Shown here piece after piece: positions 25,371 to 33,772 of a stretch of 64,000 bases of DNA. This DNA is from Planotetraspora sp. A-T 1434 (lineage in GTDB: Bacteria > Actinomycetota > Actinomycetes > Streptosporangiales > Streptosporangiaceae), in NCBI RefSeq assembly GCF_025420585.1, contig NZ_JAOEGB010000012.1, positions 124,001 through 188,000 of the forward strand, read 5' to 3'. Every line of letters starts with the position of its first letter. Within the stretch, counting starts at the first letter, position 1. The translations under genes were made by a program, and so were the position numbers. The notes under the pieces were generated by a model. That model searched no databases and was not told where the DNA came from. It saw nothing but the letters and a program-made list of their open reading frames with translations.

Positions 25371-25895
25371 TTACTCCCGAGAGGATGCCTGCCGTACAGG
25401 CCGGATGGAGGATAGGTAGCCCGGGACGACCGCAGAGGGCTCGCGGCTGATATCCCTGAGCTCGTCTGCGAGCAGGCCGGCGTCGGAGGCGCTGATTTCT
25501 AGGAGGGGGCGCCGGAGGCGGATAGACCAGTTATCGTCCGGGAAGGCGTCCAGCCTTGGAATGAGCGGCGCCAGGTCAACACCCGTACGGTACGGCGCGA
25601 GCGCCCGCAGGCTTATGCCGCAGCCGCGGGTGAAGTCCCGGCCCGCGAGGGTGACGGGTTGCTCGTACGCGACCACCTCCGAAACGACCGTGGCTATTCC
25701 GATCACCCTGGTGCGGTCGCGTGTTGGGTTGTGCCAGCATCCCCGGGTGGTCAAGACGAAGAGATCGTCTCCGACTTTGAGCCGGTTCACCTCGCTGCGG
25801 CTAGTTGGCGGAAAGGCCATCCGGGACTCCCGCAGCACCCACGCCACGGCCTCCCGCTCGCCGAGGATCAACAGGTACGCAGTCACGATCGGCAC
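25371..25895 (-). CDS. PUA/EVE-like small-molecule or modified-base binding protein
   Basis: 174 residues. The first 110 fit a PUA-like (EVE/ASCH) fold: AYLLILGEREAVAWVLRE, LKVGDDLFVLTTRGCWHN and RTRVIGIATVVSEV. EVE domains bind modified bases and are common partners of restriction systems. Here it is encoded convergent with hsdR, 70 bases away. The rest (DNWSIRLRRPLLEISASDAGLL) is compatible with the same fold, with no nuclease motif seen. A role in sensing modified phage DNA is inference; the family assignment is moderate. Confidence 0.5.
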   Translation of the reverse strand: MPIVTAYLLILGEREAVAWVLRESRMAFPPTSRSEVNRLKVGDDLFVLTTRGCWHNPTRDRTRVIGIATVVSEVVAYEQPVTLAGRDFTRGCGISLRALAPYRTGVDLAPLIPRLDAFPDDNWSIRLRRPLLEISASDAGLLADELRDISREPSAVVPGYLSSIRPVRQASSRE

Positions 25896-26427
25896 GCTAT
25901 CCGATGCTGCGGATCACACCATGGTCTCCTTCGGGGCCGTGACATGGTCGTCGAAACTTGAAGGTCCGGCGGCCCCGACGCCGCCGCTACCACACTCGCG
26001 GGTCTCGGTAGTGACCCATCACTAGCGGGCGCTCCGGTTCAAGAAGGTCGCCTCATTAGGGTGGCGTGAGGCCGAGCATCGCCCGGCCGAGGATCAACGC
26101 TGGGCGCTAGCAGGATTCACGGTCTTAATAGCTGAGGTGTTCGGGGTGCGCGATACCCACGCGGGTGGCGTACGTGCGATTCGCGGTCACCCCAGGTGCC
26201 CATGCACTGGTCCGCCGAACGTGATGAGGAGGTTGCCACCTGAGCGACCTGATGGGCCAGAGCCGTTCTCGCCTACGGAGCGAGTGGCCTTACGCCCAGG
26301 GCATAAGTCCCCTCTGTCCTACTCGTTCTGGTAGATGAGCAGAAGCTGGAGCCTTACGGTAAGCAACTGGTCGACACGCTGGGCGCGTGGCAGACTCACG
26401 CGGGCGAAGGCTGTTCCGGAGGCGGGG
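25896..26427. other. 532-bp gap between the PUA-like and AIPR genes
   Basis: Divergent promoter region. I see no gene. Frames that cross it start without ribosome sites, and the AIPR frame is open from 26335, but its first 31 residues look random and a better start is at 26428. Confidence 0.45.
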
Positions 26428-28566
26428 ATGAGCACGAAACAGCAAAGTGGTTCAAAGTCTCCGATTCAGATACAGCATATGCGCACGGCTCTGCTGCGGA
26501 ACTACTCCGGTCTGATCTACGAGGAGGATCTGCGCGGTTACGATCAGGCAGCCCGGGACCAGCGGTTTCTCTCACGGGCCCTGGCGGCCGATGCCGTGCG
26601 GATCGTAACTGGCTGCGACCACGAGGCCGCCGGTCGAGCCGTGATCGACGGTGACAGGGACCAGGGGATCGATGCCATCGCGGTAGGGGAGGGCTCTCCC
26701 GAGGTTTGGCTTGTCCAGGCGAAATCGAGTGACGCGGGTACGGCCAAGTTGTCCAGAGATGACGCCCTGGCGTTCGCAGACGGTGTGCGACTGGTAGACG
26801 GTCGGAATTTCGATCCGTTCAATGACCGCATGCAGCCGTTCCTCCCTCGGCTCGACGCCGCGATGGGGGACTCCCGGCTCCGGATCACCCTGGTGGTCGC
26901 TCTAATGGGACCGGCCACCCTCTCCGACGCCGCGACCGGCGTCATGGAACGGCTCCTTGAGGACGCTAACAACAACGGACCGTTGCTGCGATATGAGGTG
27001 CTGGGCTCCGCCGACTTCTACCAGCGCTTGCGTCAGGACATCGCGCCGGACCCAGTGAACGTCACCGCCACCATGCGGAACTGGCTGCGGAGGGACGTCC
27101 CGTTCGAAGCCTGGCAGGGCACGGTGGCGGTCAGGGACCTCGCCGGATGGTACGAGCAGCACCGCGACGCCCTGTACGAGCAAAACGTCCGCAAGTCGCT
27201 TGGCCTCACCCGGATCAACTCCGGCATCAAGGAGACCCTGCTCAAGGAGCCGGAAAACTTCTGGTACTTCAACAACGGCATTACGGTGTTGTGTGACCGC
27301 ATCGAGCCGCATTACCTCGGTCGCCGCCGAGGGGATGAGTCGGTGAGGCTCACCCTAGAGGGCGTCAGTGTCGTCAATGGTGCGCAAACCGTCACGGCGA
27401 TTCATGAGGCGATGGAGCTGGACCCGGACGCTGTGGACGATGCCGATGTCACGGTACGTGCCTTTTCCCTCGGGCCTGAGCGAGAGCTCTATGCCACGCG
27501 GATCACCGAAACCACCAACACCCAGAACGACGTGTCGCAGCGGGACTTCATCGCCCTGGACCCGGCGCAGGCCGAGATCCGTGAGGACTTTCTGTTGTCG
27601 GGGTTGGGCAAGACCTACACCTACAAGCGCGGAGAGCCAGACCCAGCACCGGAAGCGGGCTGTTCGGTAGAGCATGCTGCGGTCGCGCTGGCATGTGCCT
27701 ACCACAGCCCCGAGTTGGCGGTGCGCGCCAGCAAGAACGTCGACTTGCTGTGGGAACGCGGCACCCGTGGCGCGTACCCGCGCCTCTTCAGTGAGGTGCC
27801 CAGCGCCTACCGCTTGTGGCGGTCAGTGCAGGTCCGTAGCGCGGTTGGCGCAGCGCTCGAACTCGAACGCAGGAGACTGCACGGACGCGCCGCCGATATG
27901 GCACGACGGGGGGATCTGCTTATCACGCATCTGGTCTTCCAACTCATTGACCAAGACGGGATGGACGACCCGAACCTCGACTGGCAGCCCATCCTTCACA
28001 AGGTGCCAACGTTGACCTCCCTGGTCCTGTCATGGATGATCTTCCACCTGGACGCCGAATTCGGCCGGAACTCCTTCCTCAGCAGTACTTTTAGCGATGA
28101 GACTCGCTGCAAGACACTAGCCAAGCTAGTGCTGGACGATGCTCGCCGAGGCGCGACCGCCCCCGCGCTGCCGGAGGACTACCAGACACAGGCGATGCGT
28201 CCGCGCAAGCCCCGCCGGCCCAACGCCGTGCCCACACTGGTCAGCGCCGGCCTTCTCGTAGATGGCACCCCGCTGACTTACCGGCCGCAGAGCGATCCCG
28301 AGAGGGCCGCTGTCAAGAGCTGGCTCGCGGAGGACCCACGGCGGGATAAGGCGACCTGGGTGAACGATCGTGTGAAATGTCTGCTGTGGACGTACGACGG
28401 GAAGCAGTACTCGGCCACCGGTCTCGTTCAGCGAATCTGGGACCTGGCCGGGTATGAGGACGCACCTGTATCGGTGCAGGGGCCAGGCCGGTGGACGTTG
28501 GAGAACGGCCTGTCTCTATGGGACTTTGCGGTCCAGTTGTTCGAAAAGGAGGCCGAGGAGGACTAA
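26428..28566 (+). CDS. AIPR family protein (abortive phage infection)
   Basis: 712 residues from ATG 26428, preceded by GGCGGGG. The N-terminal 200 residues look like a PD-(D/E)XK fold: DRDQGIDAIAVGEG, then PEVWLVQAKSS with the Asp and Gln-x-Lys pair. The middle carries the AIPR hallmark NFWYFNNGITVLCD (about 275-288) and VVNGAQTVTAI, then a long helical C-terminus. AIPR proteins are linked to abortive infection or to restriction-like islands; their mechanism is poorly known. It sits downstream of a complete type I system but has its own promoter region, so it may act alone or with the 29,294 gene. Confidence 0.85.
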   Translation: MSTKQQSGSKSPIQIQHMRTALLRNYSGLIYEEDLRGYDQAARDQRFLSRALAADAVRIVTGCDHEAAGRAVIDGDRDQGIDAIAVGEGSPEVWLVQAKSSDAGTAKLSRDDALAFADGVRLVDGRNFDPFNDRMQPFLPRLDAAMGDSRLRITLVVALMGPATLSDAATGVMERLLEDANNNGPLLRYEVLGSADFYQRLRQDIAPDPVNVTATMRNWLRRDVPFEAWQGTVAVRDLAGWYEQHRDALYEQNVRKSLGLTRINSGIKETLLKEPENFWYFNNGITVLCDRIEPHYLGRRRGDESVRLTLEGVSVVNGAQTVTAIHEAMELDPDAVDDADVTVRAFSLGPERELYATRITETTNTQNDVSQRDFIALDPAQAEIREDFLLSGLGKTYTYKRGEPDPAPEAGCSVEHAAVALACAYHSPELAVRASKNVDLLWERGTRGAYPRLFSEVPSAYRLWRSVQVRSAVGAALELERRRLHGRAADMARRGDLLITHLVFQLIDQDGMDDPNLDWQPILHKVPTLTSLVLSWMIFHLDAEFGRNSFLSSTFSDETRCKTLAKLVLDDARRGATAPALPEDYQTQAMRPRKPRRPNAVPTLVSAGLLVDGTPLTYRPQSDPERAAVKSWLAEDPRRDKATWVNDRVKCLLWTYDGKQYSATGLVQRIWDLAGYEDAPVSVQGPGRWTLENGLSLWDFAVQLFEKEAEED

Positions 28567-28820
28567 TGGCCATGGGCGGTGTTCAGCTCGTCGGCAACTG
28601 TTGAGTTCGACTCGCTTTGGCAGACATCCGAGATCACGGGCTCATAGGTCTGGGGGCGCTCCCGCGCAGCCTAAAAATGTGATCGGTGCCCTATGCAATA
28701 TGCGTGAATGATCTCGGCGGCGGGACCCGTGCGAGAGTGCTGCGCCGCAGGTCAGAAGCTACACGGAACTGAGAAAGGTCACCGCTGTAAATCGTCGGCT
28801 TAAAACTCCTAACGCAATGA
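28567..28820. other. Gap between the AIPR gene and the IS remnant
   Basis: 254 bases without a gene. The right part (from about 28,760) probably includes the old terminal segment of the IS5-like insertion, but I cannot find its matching inverted repeat. Confidence 0.35.
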
Positions 28821-29046
28821 TCAGCGGGCGAGGCGTCGCCAGCAGATGATGGCGGCGGCCAGTGTCATGAAGGCCTCGTGCATGTCGTCGCGGACCTCCC
28901 AGCGGACGCGCAGGCGACGGAACCAGCGCAGTAGCGCGATCGTCTGCTCGATCCCAGTGGTGGGCGTCGAGCCCGGATCCGTGCGAGGTGCCCCGCCGGG
29001 CGATGAGGGGTTTCACTCCCTTAGCCCAGACCAGGCGGCGGTCCAT
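28821..29046 (-). pseudogene. IS5-like transposase C-terminal remnant
   Basis: Minus-strand pieces in two frames read DRRLVWAKGVKPLIARRG, then after a frameshift EQTIALLRWFRRLRVRWEVR and HEAFMTLAAAIICWRRLAR with a stop. That is the C-terminal end of actinobacterial IS5-family DDE transposases, including the region after the catalytic Glu. The rest of the transposase is gone, so the copy is inactive. It lies between the AIPR gene and the unknown nuclease-like gene. Confidence 0.7.
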
Positions 29047-29293
29047 CCCCTGTCACCATCAGCTGAAACGGCCCTTGACTGCTGAAACGCGGCCGGGGTC
29101 GTCGTATGAGCTGTCCGGATGTGTCCGGCCGGGACCGGGCCTCTACGGGGAGCCCCGGAGAATACGCGGAGAAGTTTCAGCGGGGCCGCTCGGCTACGTC
29201 CGGTCATCGCTGCCAGGGGGAGTACGGCCTGACCGCAACCGCCGTGGGCCAATTCGTTGGCTTGGCACCCATGATGCGGTGGACACTGGCCCG

Positions 29294-30655
29294 GTGAGAC
29301 TGTTCGACGAGGGGGTCTCCTTCCAGGAAGTGCTGGGGCACCCACGGCACCGGGCTGCCCAGACATCGCTGGCGGAGCTGATCGGGGAGTTGCGTGCGTG
29401 CGCGAATATGAAGGACGCTTATGAGTTCCAGCAGGCGCTGCTGTCGCACGTACTGGCGGTGGAGGCCGATCGCAATGCCTTCAGCAAGGCGGCCAAGCGA
29501 ATACGGGACGGCAAGTCGCCGCAGGCGGATGCACCCGAACCTCAGTCCGGGCACGATCCCTCGCTCGTGGAGACCTGGCAGCTTGAGCTGGATGTGTGCG
29601 AGCGGGCCGCGCGGCAATACCGGTGCGTCGGCGACGCACTGGCCTGGCGCGTGTTCGGGTTCCAGCGCCGGTACATCCTCGCACTGTGCCGGAATCAGCC
29701 GCCCGGGGTGATGGCCGGAAAGGCGGGGCTGGCGGCCGAACGAGCGCGTGTCGAACAGGCCTGGAAGGAAGACGGCCAGCTCGCGATCATGCACGATCTG
29801 ACTAACTGCCTGCGGATCGGGGACCTGACCGTGTTCGGGGACGGCTCGCCGGAGATACTCGAGATCAAGAGCGACCCGCAACGGCGCAGTTCGGCACAGA
29901 ACCGCCGGATCAAGGCCGCCCGCCTGGCACTAGACGGCGCGGGTCCACTTCCCGGTGACGACCCCGAAGAGCGCCTGTATGACCTGAATCTGCCCTTCAA
30001 GACGCACCTGGAACTGCTGGCGGCCGGAGCCGAACGGGCTGCCCGGGAGGGGATCTTCGCTGCCAAGGTGCCCGGCGATCGCGCGCTGCTGGTGACCGAC
30101 CTTTACGGCTGCCAGGCGCAAGGCTGGACCGAGGAAGACTTCGTCGAGCGGCTGGAACGTCGGTTCACAGCAGCGCTGCGCCGGGCGGGCCTCGGCCCGC
30201 GGCAAGCGTCCAATATCCACGCCACCAGCCTGGACAGCGTCTCACGTGATCCGCTGCGTGTGCCGTTCGCCGCCTATCCGCTGCACCCCATTACCTGCGC
30301 CCGGCTGATCGGCGACATCGTGGCCTTCACCGTGGAAACCTCCGGCCCCGCACTCGCTGAGGCGCTCCGCGCGGCAGGCATCAATACCAGATGGGTTCGG
30401 ACGGGAACCGGTGACCTGGTGCCCGGGGAAGTCATCATGGAGATGGCCACGAAGGACAGCACCCCACTGCGAGGCGGCCTGGTCTTGGAACTGTCGCGGA
30501 CTCTGCAGATGCGCCGGTCCGAACTGGAGAGGTACCTGATCGAGCTGATCGAGCAGCGCACCTGGATCGAAGGCATCAGGTTCCTGCTGGCCGACCACAG
30601 CACAACCGGGCGCCCCTGGCCCTGCTACCGCGATGAGCATCGCGTATGGAACTAG
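29294..30655 (+). CDS. Unknown protein with PD-(D/E)XK-like nuclease motif
   Basis: 453 residues from GTG 29294; the frame is open from 28988 but that part overlaps the IS remnant and has no ribosome site. Residues about 180-205 read LRIGDLTVFGDGSPEILEIKS, a Gly-Asp strand followed by Glu-x-Lys as in PD-(D/E)XK nucleases. A basic helix follows (QNRRIKAARLAL). The N-terminus is helical; the C-terminus (LIELIEQRTWIEGIRFLLAD) is also helical. I do not recognise a family. Its place beside an AIPR gene in a restriction island suggests a defence function, which is inference. Confidence 0.6.
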   Translation: MRLFDEGVSFQEVLGHPRHRAAQTSLAELIGELRACANMKDAYEFQQALLSHVLAVEADRNAFSKAAKRIRDGKSPQADAPEPQSGHDPSLVETWQLELDVCERAARQYRCVGDALAWRVFGFQRRYILALCRNQPPGVMAGKAGLAAERARVEQAWKEDGQLAIMHDLTNCLRIGDLTVFGDGSPEILEIKSDPQRRSSAQNRRIKAARLALDGAGPLPGDDPEERLYDLNLPFKTHLELLAAGAERAAREGIFAAKVPGDRALLVTDLYGCQAQGWTEEDFVERLERRFTAALRRAGLGPRQASNIHATSLDSVSRDPLRVPFAAYPLHPITCARLIGDIVAFTVETSGPALAEALRAAGINTRWVRTGTGDLVPGEVIMEMATKDSTPLRGGLVLELSRTLQMRRSELERYLIELIEQRTWIEGIRFLLADHSTTGRPWPCYRDEHRVWN

Positions 30656-31032
30656 ACCGAATCCAGAGTTCACCCCTGCGCGAAGACCGATCCGGCAAGG
30701 GTGCACGTCGTCGATCGGCCAGCCGTGACGATCGCTCACTTTGCTGTTGCTGTACGGGATGGGGGATTTGCTACGCCTGAAGATCGGACGGTCATGCTGC
30801 CGCGCCGCTTCCTGTGCTCGGGCCTGGCGGCCCTGCGCTCCGGGTCGGCTTGCCACCGGGTGACCCTGGCCGAGCGCCGATCTTGCTAACGCTGGTGCTA
30901 ACAACGGCTCTGGATGAGCCTGGACGACAGTGGATCCAACGGCCCTGTGGAGGGCTCTTGACCTGGCCGTTCTGACATCAGGGGACGGTTGTGGACAGGT
31001 CTGATTCGGCTTGTAAACAGATGGCCAGGCGT
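30656..31032. other. 377-bp gap without a gene
   Basis: The sequence follows the nuclease-like gene and precedes the convergent small-gene pair. Short open frames have no ribosome site or codon bias. No repeat or hairpin stands out. Confidence 0.5.
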
Positions 31033-31365
31033 TCAGCGGGCGGAGCCCATCAGGATTCGCATCCACCAATGGCGTGCTTCGTCGTTTCTCCAGCCGCCGG
31101 TGTAAGCGTGCTCGGGCGGGTCTGACTGGATCACCTTGTGGACCTGGTAAATGCCGCCCACACAGATCAGCTCGTAGAAGACGGCCTGGCAGCAACAGGT
31201 GTGCTCAACAACGCGGTAACGGCCGCGCGGCTGGTCCTGCCAGTTCAGACGTTCCCGGTTCCGCAGTGCTCTCCCCGGATGGACGGAGATGCCCGGACAG
31301 TCCCATTCCGGAGGCTCTACAAGATCGCGAGCCAGTGGACGTAGCTCTCCGTCGACCGCCGTCAT
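31033..31365 (-). CDS. Small hypothetical protein
   Basis: 110 residues, rich in Trp, Cys and Arg. A central TCCCQAVFYELICVGG segment holds four Cys and the end reads WWMRILMGSAR. Its start overlaps the stop of the upstream 75-residue gene by ATGA, so the two are translated together. Small soluble proteins of this composition occur in actinobacterial integrative elements; I know no function. The cysteines could bind a metal. Confidence 0.6.
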   Translation of the reverse strand: MTAVDGELRPLARDLVEPPEWDCPGISVHPGRALRNRERLNWQDQPRGRYRVVEHTCCCQAVFYELICVGGIYQVHKVIQSDPPEHAYTGGWRNDEARHWWMRILMGSAR

Positions 31366-31589
31366 TGCGCCATCGGCCGATCAGTCTGCTGGTCGAGCAC
31401 GTGCCCGAGTTCGTCCAAAGTGGGGGCGGCCACGGTCATGCAGACGCCGGCCACGACCTCCGCCTGACTGATCCTGTGGCCCCGTCGAGTCGCGTACCAG
31501 TCCCCCGGCCTGTCCCCGGCCCGGCTCCGCCAGATCGACCAACCGGGGAAGCGCGCTACCAGTTCCTCAAGCTCCGTCACGTACGGCAC
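31362..31589 (-). CDS. Small hypothetical protein
   Basis: 75 residues. The start MPYVTELEELVARFPGWSIW, then ATRRGHRISQAEVVAGVCMT, is the pattern of short soluble proteins that recur beside regulators in actinobacterial mobile elements. It forms an operon with the 110-residue gene (ATGA overlap) and diverges from the GntR gene. Function unknown. Confidence 0.6.
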   Translation of the reverse strand: MPYVTELEELVARFPGWSIWRSRAGDRPGDWYATRRGHRISQAEVVAGVCMTVAAPTLDELGHVLDQQTDRPMAQ

Positions 31590-31666
31590 GTTACAGAGCC
31601 TAAATATACCTGTCTATAGCTATGAGCTTCTATGGCTGACCGGGAGCCACTACCTACAGTTGCGGC
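31590..31666. promoter_or_regulatory. AT-rich divergent promoter with ATAGCTAT palindrome
   Basis: The region between the small-gene pair and the GntR gene is the AT-richest short stretch nearby. It carries an 8-bp palindrome ATAGCTAT at 31616-31623 within TGTCTATAGCTATGAG. GntR proteins usually repress their own promoter through such sites; this assignment is inference. Confidence 0.45.
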
Positions 31667-31918
31667 GTGATCGACTACGACCCGACGCGACCCAAGTGGG
31701 TGCAGATCTACGAGGTCGTACGCGCACGTATCGAGGCGGGCGAGTACCCGCCCCGCTATCTCATCTCCGAGGTACAGCTTGAGTCGGAGTTCAGCGTGGC
31801 CCGTGTGACGATCCGCAAGGTGACCGCCAAGCTCCGTGAAGACGGCCTCATCATCACCACTCCGGGCATGGGCTCCTTCGTGGCCCAGAAGACGAACGAG
31901 ACCTCCGAACAGGCCTGA
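31667..31918 (+). CDS. Short GntR-family regulator (DNA-binding domain only)
   Basis: 83 residues from GTG 31667. Almost the whole protein is a GntR winged helix: KWVQIYEVVRARIEAGEYPP, LISEVQLESEFSVARVTIRK and a wing LIITTPGMGSFVA. The effector-binding domain of full GntR proteins is missing, as in many element-borne copies. It may repress the divergent small genes or the element's own functions, like KorSA-type regulators, but no transfer genes are seen here. It is the last gene before the right attachment core. Confidence 0.8.
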   Translation: MIDYDPTRPKWVQIYEVVRARIEAGEYPPRYLISEVQLESEFSVARVTIRKVTAKLREDGLIITTPGMGSFVAQKTNETSEQA

Positions 31919-31945
31919 CGCCGCCCGGAGGTCTCAGCAATCCGC

Positions 31946-32632
31946 CTACTCCTCCGTAGAGGTCGTCAGCCCTGTCGGGCACCAGGCAGAAGGGTCACCT
32001 GCGTTGACACCGGTGCCACCTATGCCGCAGTAGCCGTTGGGGACCTTGAAAAGGTACTGCTGGTGATAGTCCTCCGCAAAGTAGAACTCACCGGCCGGGG
32101 CGATCTCGGTGGTGATCTCGCCGTACCCCGCCTTGGTCAGCACGTCCTGGTACGCCTCCTTGGACGTCAGGGCGGCCTTCTCCTGCTGCGGCCCGTGGGT
32201 GTAGATGGCCGAGCGATACTGCGTGCCGACGTCGTTGCCCTGCCGCATGCCCTGCGTGGGGTCGTGCGCCTCCCAGAAGACCTTGAGGAGCTCCTCATAG
32301 GACACCTGAGTCGGGTCGAACACGACCCGGACGGCCTCGGTGTGCCCGGTCATGCCCGTACACACCTCCTCGTACGTCGGGTTGGGGGTGTACCCGCCCG
32401 CGTAGCCGACCGCCGTGGACACGACGCCCGGCGTCTGCCAGAACTTTCGCTCGGCTCCCCAGAAGCAGCCCAGCCCGAAGTCGGCGATCTCCGTCCCCTC
32501 GGGGTACGGCGGCGCCAGCGGCGCCCCAAGGACCATGTGGCGGGTGGCCACCGGCATCACCTCGGAACGGCCCGGCAGCGCCTCCGAGGGGTCCACCATC
32601 GATGTCTTGTTCCGGCCGAAGAGCCAGCCCAT
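31946..32632 (-). CDS. msrA: Peptide-methionine (S)-S-oxide reductase with element-derived tail
   Basis: 228 residues from ATG 32632, with GGAGG 6 bases upstream. Catalytic Cys56 lies in [12 protein letters not shown]; the resolving Cys202 is in NGYCGIGG. It reduces methionine-S-sulfoxide in proteins, recycled by thioredoxin. The insertion core replaces the codons from Gly-Gly-Thr onwards: residues after about 208 ([19 protein letters not shown]) come from the mobile element. The ancestral ending, SCPVGLTSGEA, is stranded at 16.9 kb. The new tail still carries a Cys (218) followed by Pro-x-Gly-Leu, so the three-cysteine relay may still work. Divergent from rarD. Confidence 0.92.
   Translation of the reverse strand: MGWLFGRNKTSMVDPSEALPGRSEVMPVATRHMVLGAPLAPPYPEGTEIADFGLGCFWGAERKFWQTPGVVSTAVGYAGGYTPNPTYEEVCTGMTGHTEAVRVVFDPTQVSYEELLKVFWEAHDPTQGMRQGNDVGTQYRSAIYTHGPQQEKAALTSKEAYQDVLTKAGYGEITTEIAPAGEFYFAEDYHQQYLFKVPNGYCGIGGTGVNAGDPSAWCPTGLTTSTEE
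32013..32020. repeat. Right attachment core (attR side)
   Basis: gtgccacc, identical to 16940-16947. To its right is the msrA body; to its left, element DNA that now encodes the last 20 or so residues of MsrA. Confidence 0.7.
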
Positions 32633-32778
32633 CTCGAACCTCCATCCGCTCTGACAGACCCAACCAGATGCCGAGGCTCGTTGTTCCTTCAAGTGTGCCT
32701 TCCGTAAGATTCTCTTAACATCCGGGCCAAGCACTACTTATTTGAGTTAAACACCGGTAAGCAGTCACAATAAGCTTC

Positions 32779-33690
32779 ATGCCTGAAACGCGCCGTGGAG
32801 TCCTGTACGGCATCGCCGCCTACACCATGTGGGGCCTGTTCCCCCTCTACTGGCCGTTGCTCAAGCCGTCCGGCGCGGTGGAGATCCTCGCCCATCGGAT
32901 GGTGTGGTCGCTCGTCGCCGTCGTCGCGATCCTGGCCTTCAGGCGCCACTGGTCGTGGTTTCGCACGCTGACCCGTCGCCAACTGCTCCTTCTCACCCTC
33001 GCGGCGATCACCGTCTCGCTCAACTGGGGCACCTACATCTACGCGGTCAACAGCGACCAGGTCGTGGAGAGCGCGCTGGGCTACTTCATCAACCCGCTGG
33101 TCAGCGTGCTCTTCGGCGTCGTCATTCTCCGTGAGCGGCTGCGCCCGTGGCAGTGGGTCGCCGTCGGCCTCGGCGCGGTGGCCGTGCTCATCCTGACCCT
33201 CGACTACGGCCGTCTCCCCTGGATCGCCCTCGTCCTGGCGTTCAGCTTCGGGACTTACGGCCTGGTCAAGAAGACGGCGCAGGTCGGCAGCGCCGAGAGC
33301 CTCACCGTGGAGACCCTGGTGCTCCTGGTGCCCGCGCTGGCCTACCTCCTCGCCATCCAGGCGAACGACACGGCGACCTTCGGCCACCACGGCGTGGGAC
33401 ACGCCCTGCTGCTGGCCGGCTCCGGGATCGTGACCGCCGTTCCACTGCTGTGCTTCACCGCGTCGGCGCTCCGGGTGCCGCTCACGATCATCGGCCTGCT
33501 CCAGTACATCGCCCCGACCCTGCAATTCCTCTGCGGTCTGCTGATCTTCCACGAGACCATGCCGGCGAGCAGGTGGATCGGCTTCGCGGTCGTCTGGCTC
33601 GCGCTCAGCGTCTTCACCTACGACAGCATGCGCGCCGCGCACACCTCCCGCCGCGAGGCCCGCAGGGCTCCCACCCTCGAAGCCGCCTAG
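32779..33690 (+). CDS. rarD: RarD-like EamA transporter
   Basis: 303 residues with about ten membrane segments in two EamA halves. The RarD signature is clear: GIAAYTMWGLFPLYWPLL at the start, EILAHRMVWSL, then NWGTYIYAVNSDQVVESALG and GYFINPLVSVLFGVV. The family is predicted to export small metabolites; RarD itself is named for chloramphenicol sensitivity in other bacteria, with no proven substrate. It diverges from msrA. A weak hairpin (33698-33713) followed by a T-containing stretch lies after the stop. Confidence 0.87.
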   Translation: MPETRRGVLYGIAAYTMWGLFPLYWPLLKPSGAVEILAHRMVWSLVAVVAILAFRRHWSWFRTLTRRQLLLLTLAAITVSLNWGTYIYAVNSDQVVESALGYFINPLVSVLFGVVILRERLRPWQWVAVGLGAVAVLILTLDYGRLPWIALVLAFSFGTYGLVKKTAQVGSAESLTVETLVLLVPALAYLLAIQANDTATFGHHGVGHALLLAGSGIVTAVPLLCFTASALRVPLTIIGLLQYIAPTLQFLCGLLIFHETMPASRWIGFAVVWLALSVFTYDSMRAAHTSRREARRAPTLEAA

Positions 33691-33772
33691 AAACGTCTAC
33701 TCCCCCGGGAGTACGGCTTTCGCCGCCCCGGGACCGACGACTGCCGTGCCGTACGAGGCGAGGATCGGCGGC

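Larger units (their letters stand above)
16940..32020. mobile_element. Serine-integrase element inserted in msrA (defence-island cargo)
   Basis: Borders are set by an 8-bp identical core (gtgccacc) at 16940-16947 and 32013-32020, with the msrA body on the right and the msrA tail on the left. The integrase gene starts 22 bases inside the left border, as expected for a self-encoded att site. The cargo is a type I restriction-modification system, an AIPR protein, a nuclease-like unknown, a PUA/EVE-like protein, a GntR regulator, small genes and an IS remnant. hsdM and hsdS are visibly less GC-rich than the host. No replication, conjugation or structural phage genes are seen, so it is an integrative island rather than a complete plasmid or prophage. 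Confidence 0.85.

Noticed and set aside
26137-26334. 65-residue frame before the AIPR gene
   Set aside because: No ribosome site and no plausible composition; it lies in the divergent promoter gap.
28988-29293. Upstream extension of the nuclease-like gene
   Set aside because: It runs antisense to the IS5-like remnant, has no ribosome site and reads as Arg/Pro-rich noise; the GTG at 29,294 begins plausible protein.
16969-32012. Prophage or conjugative plasmid remnant
   Set aside because: No structural, lysis, replication, or DNA-transfer genes were found; only an integrase and defence-type cargo.
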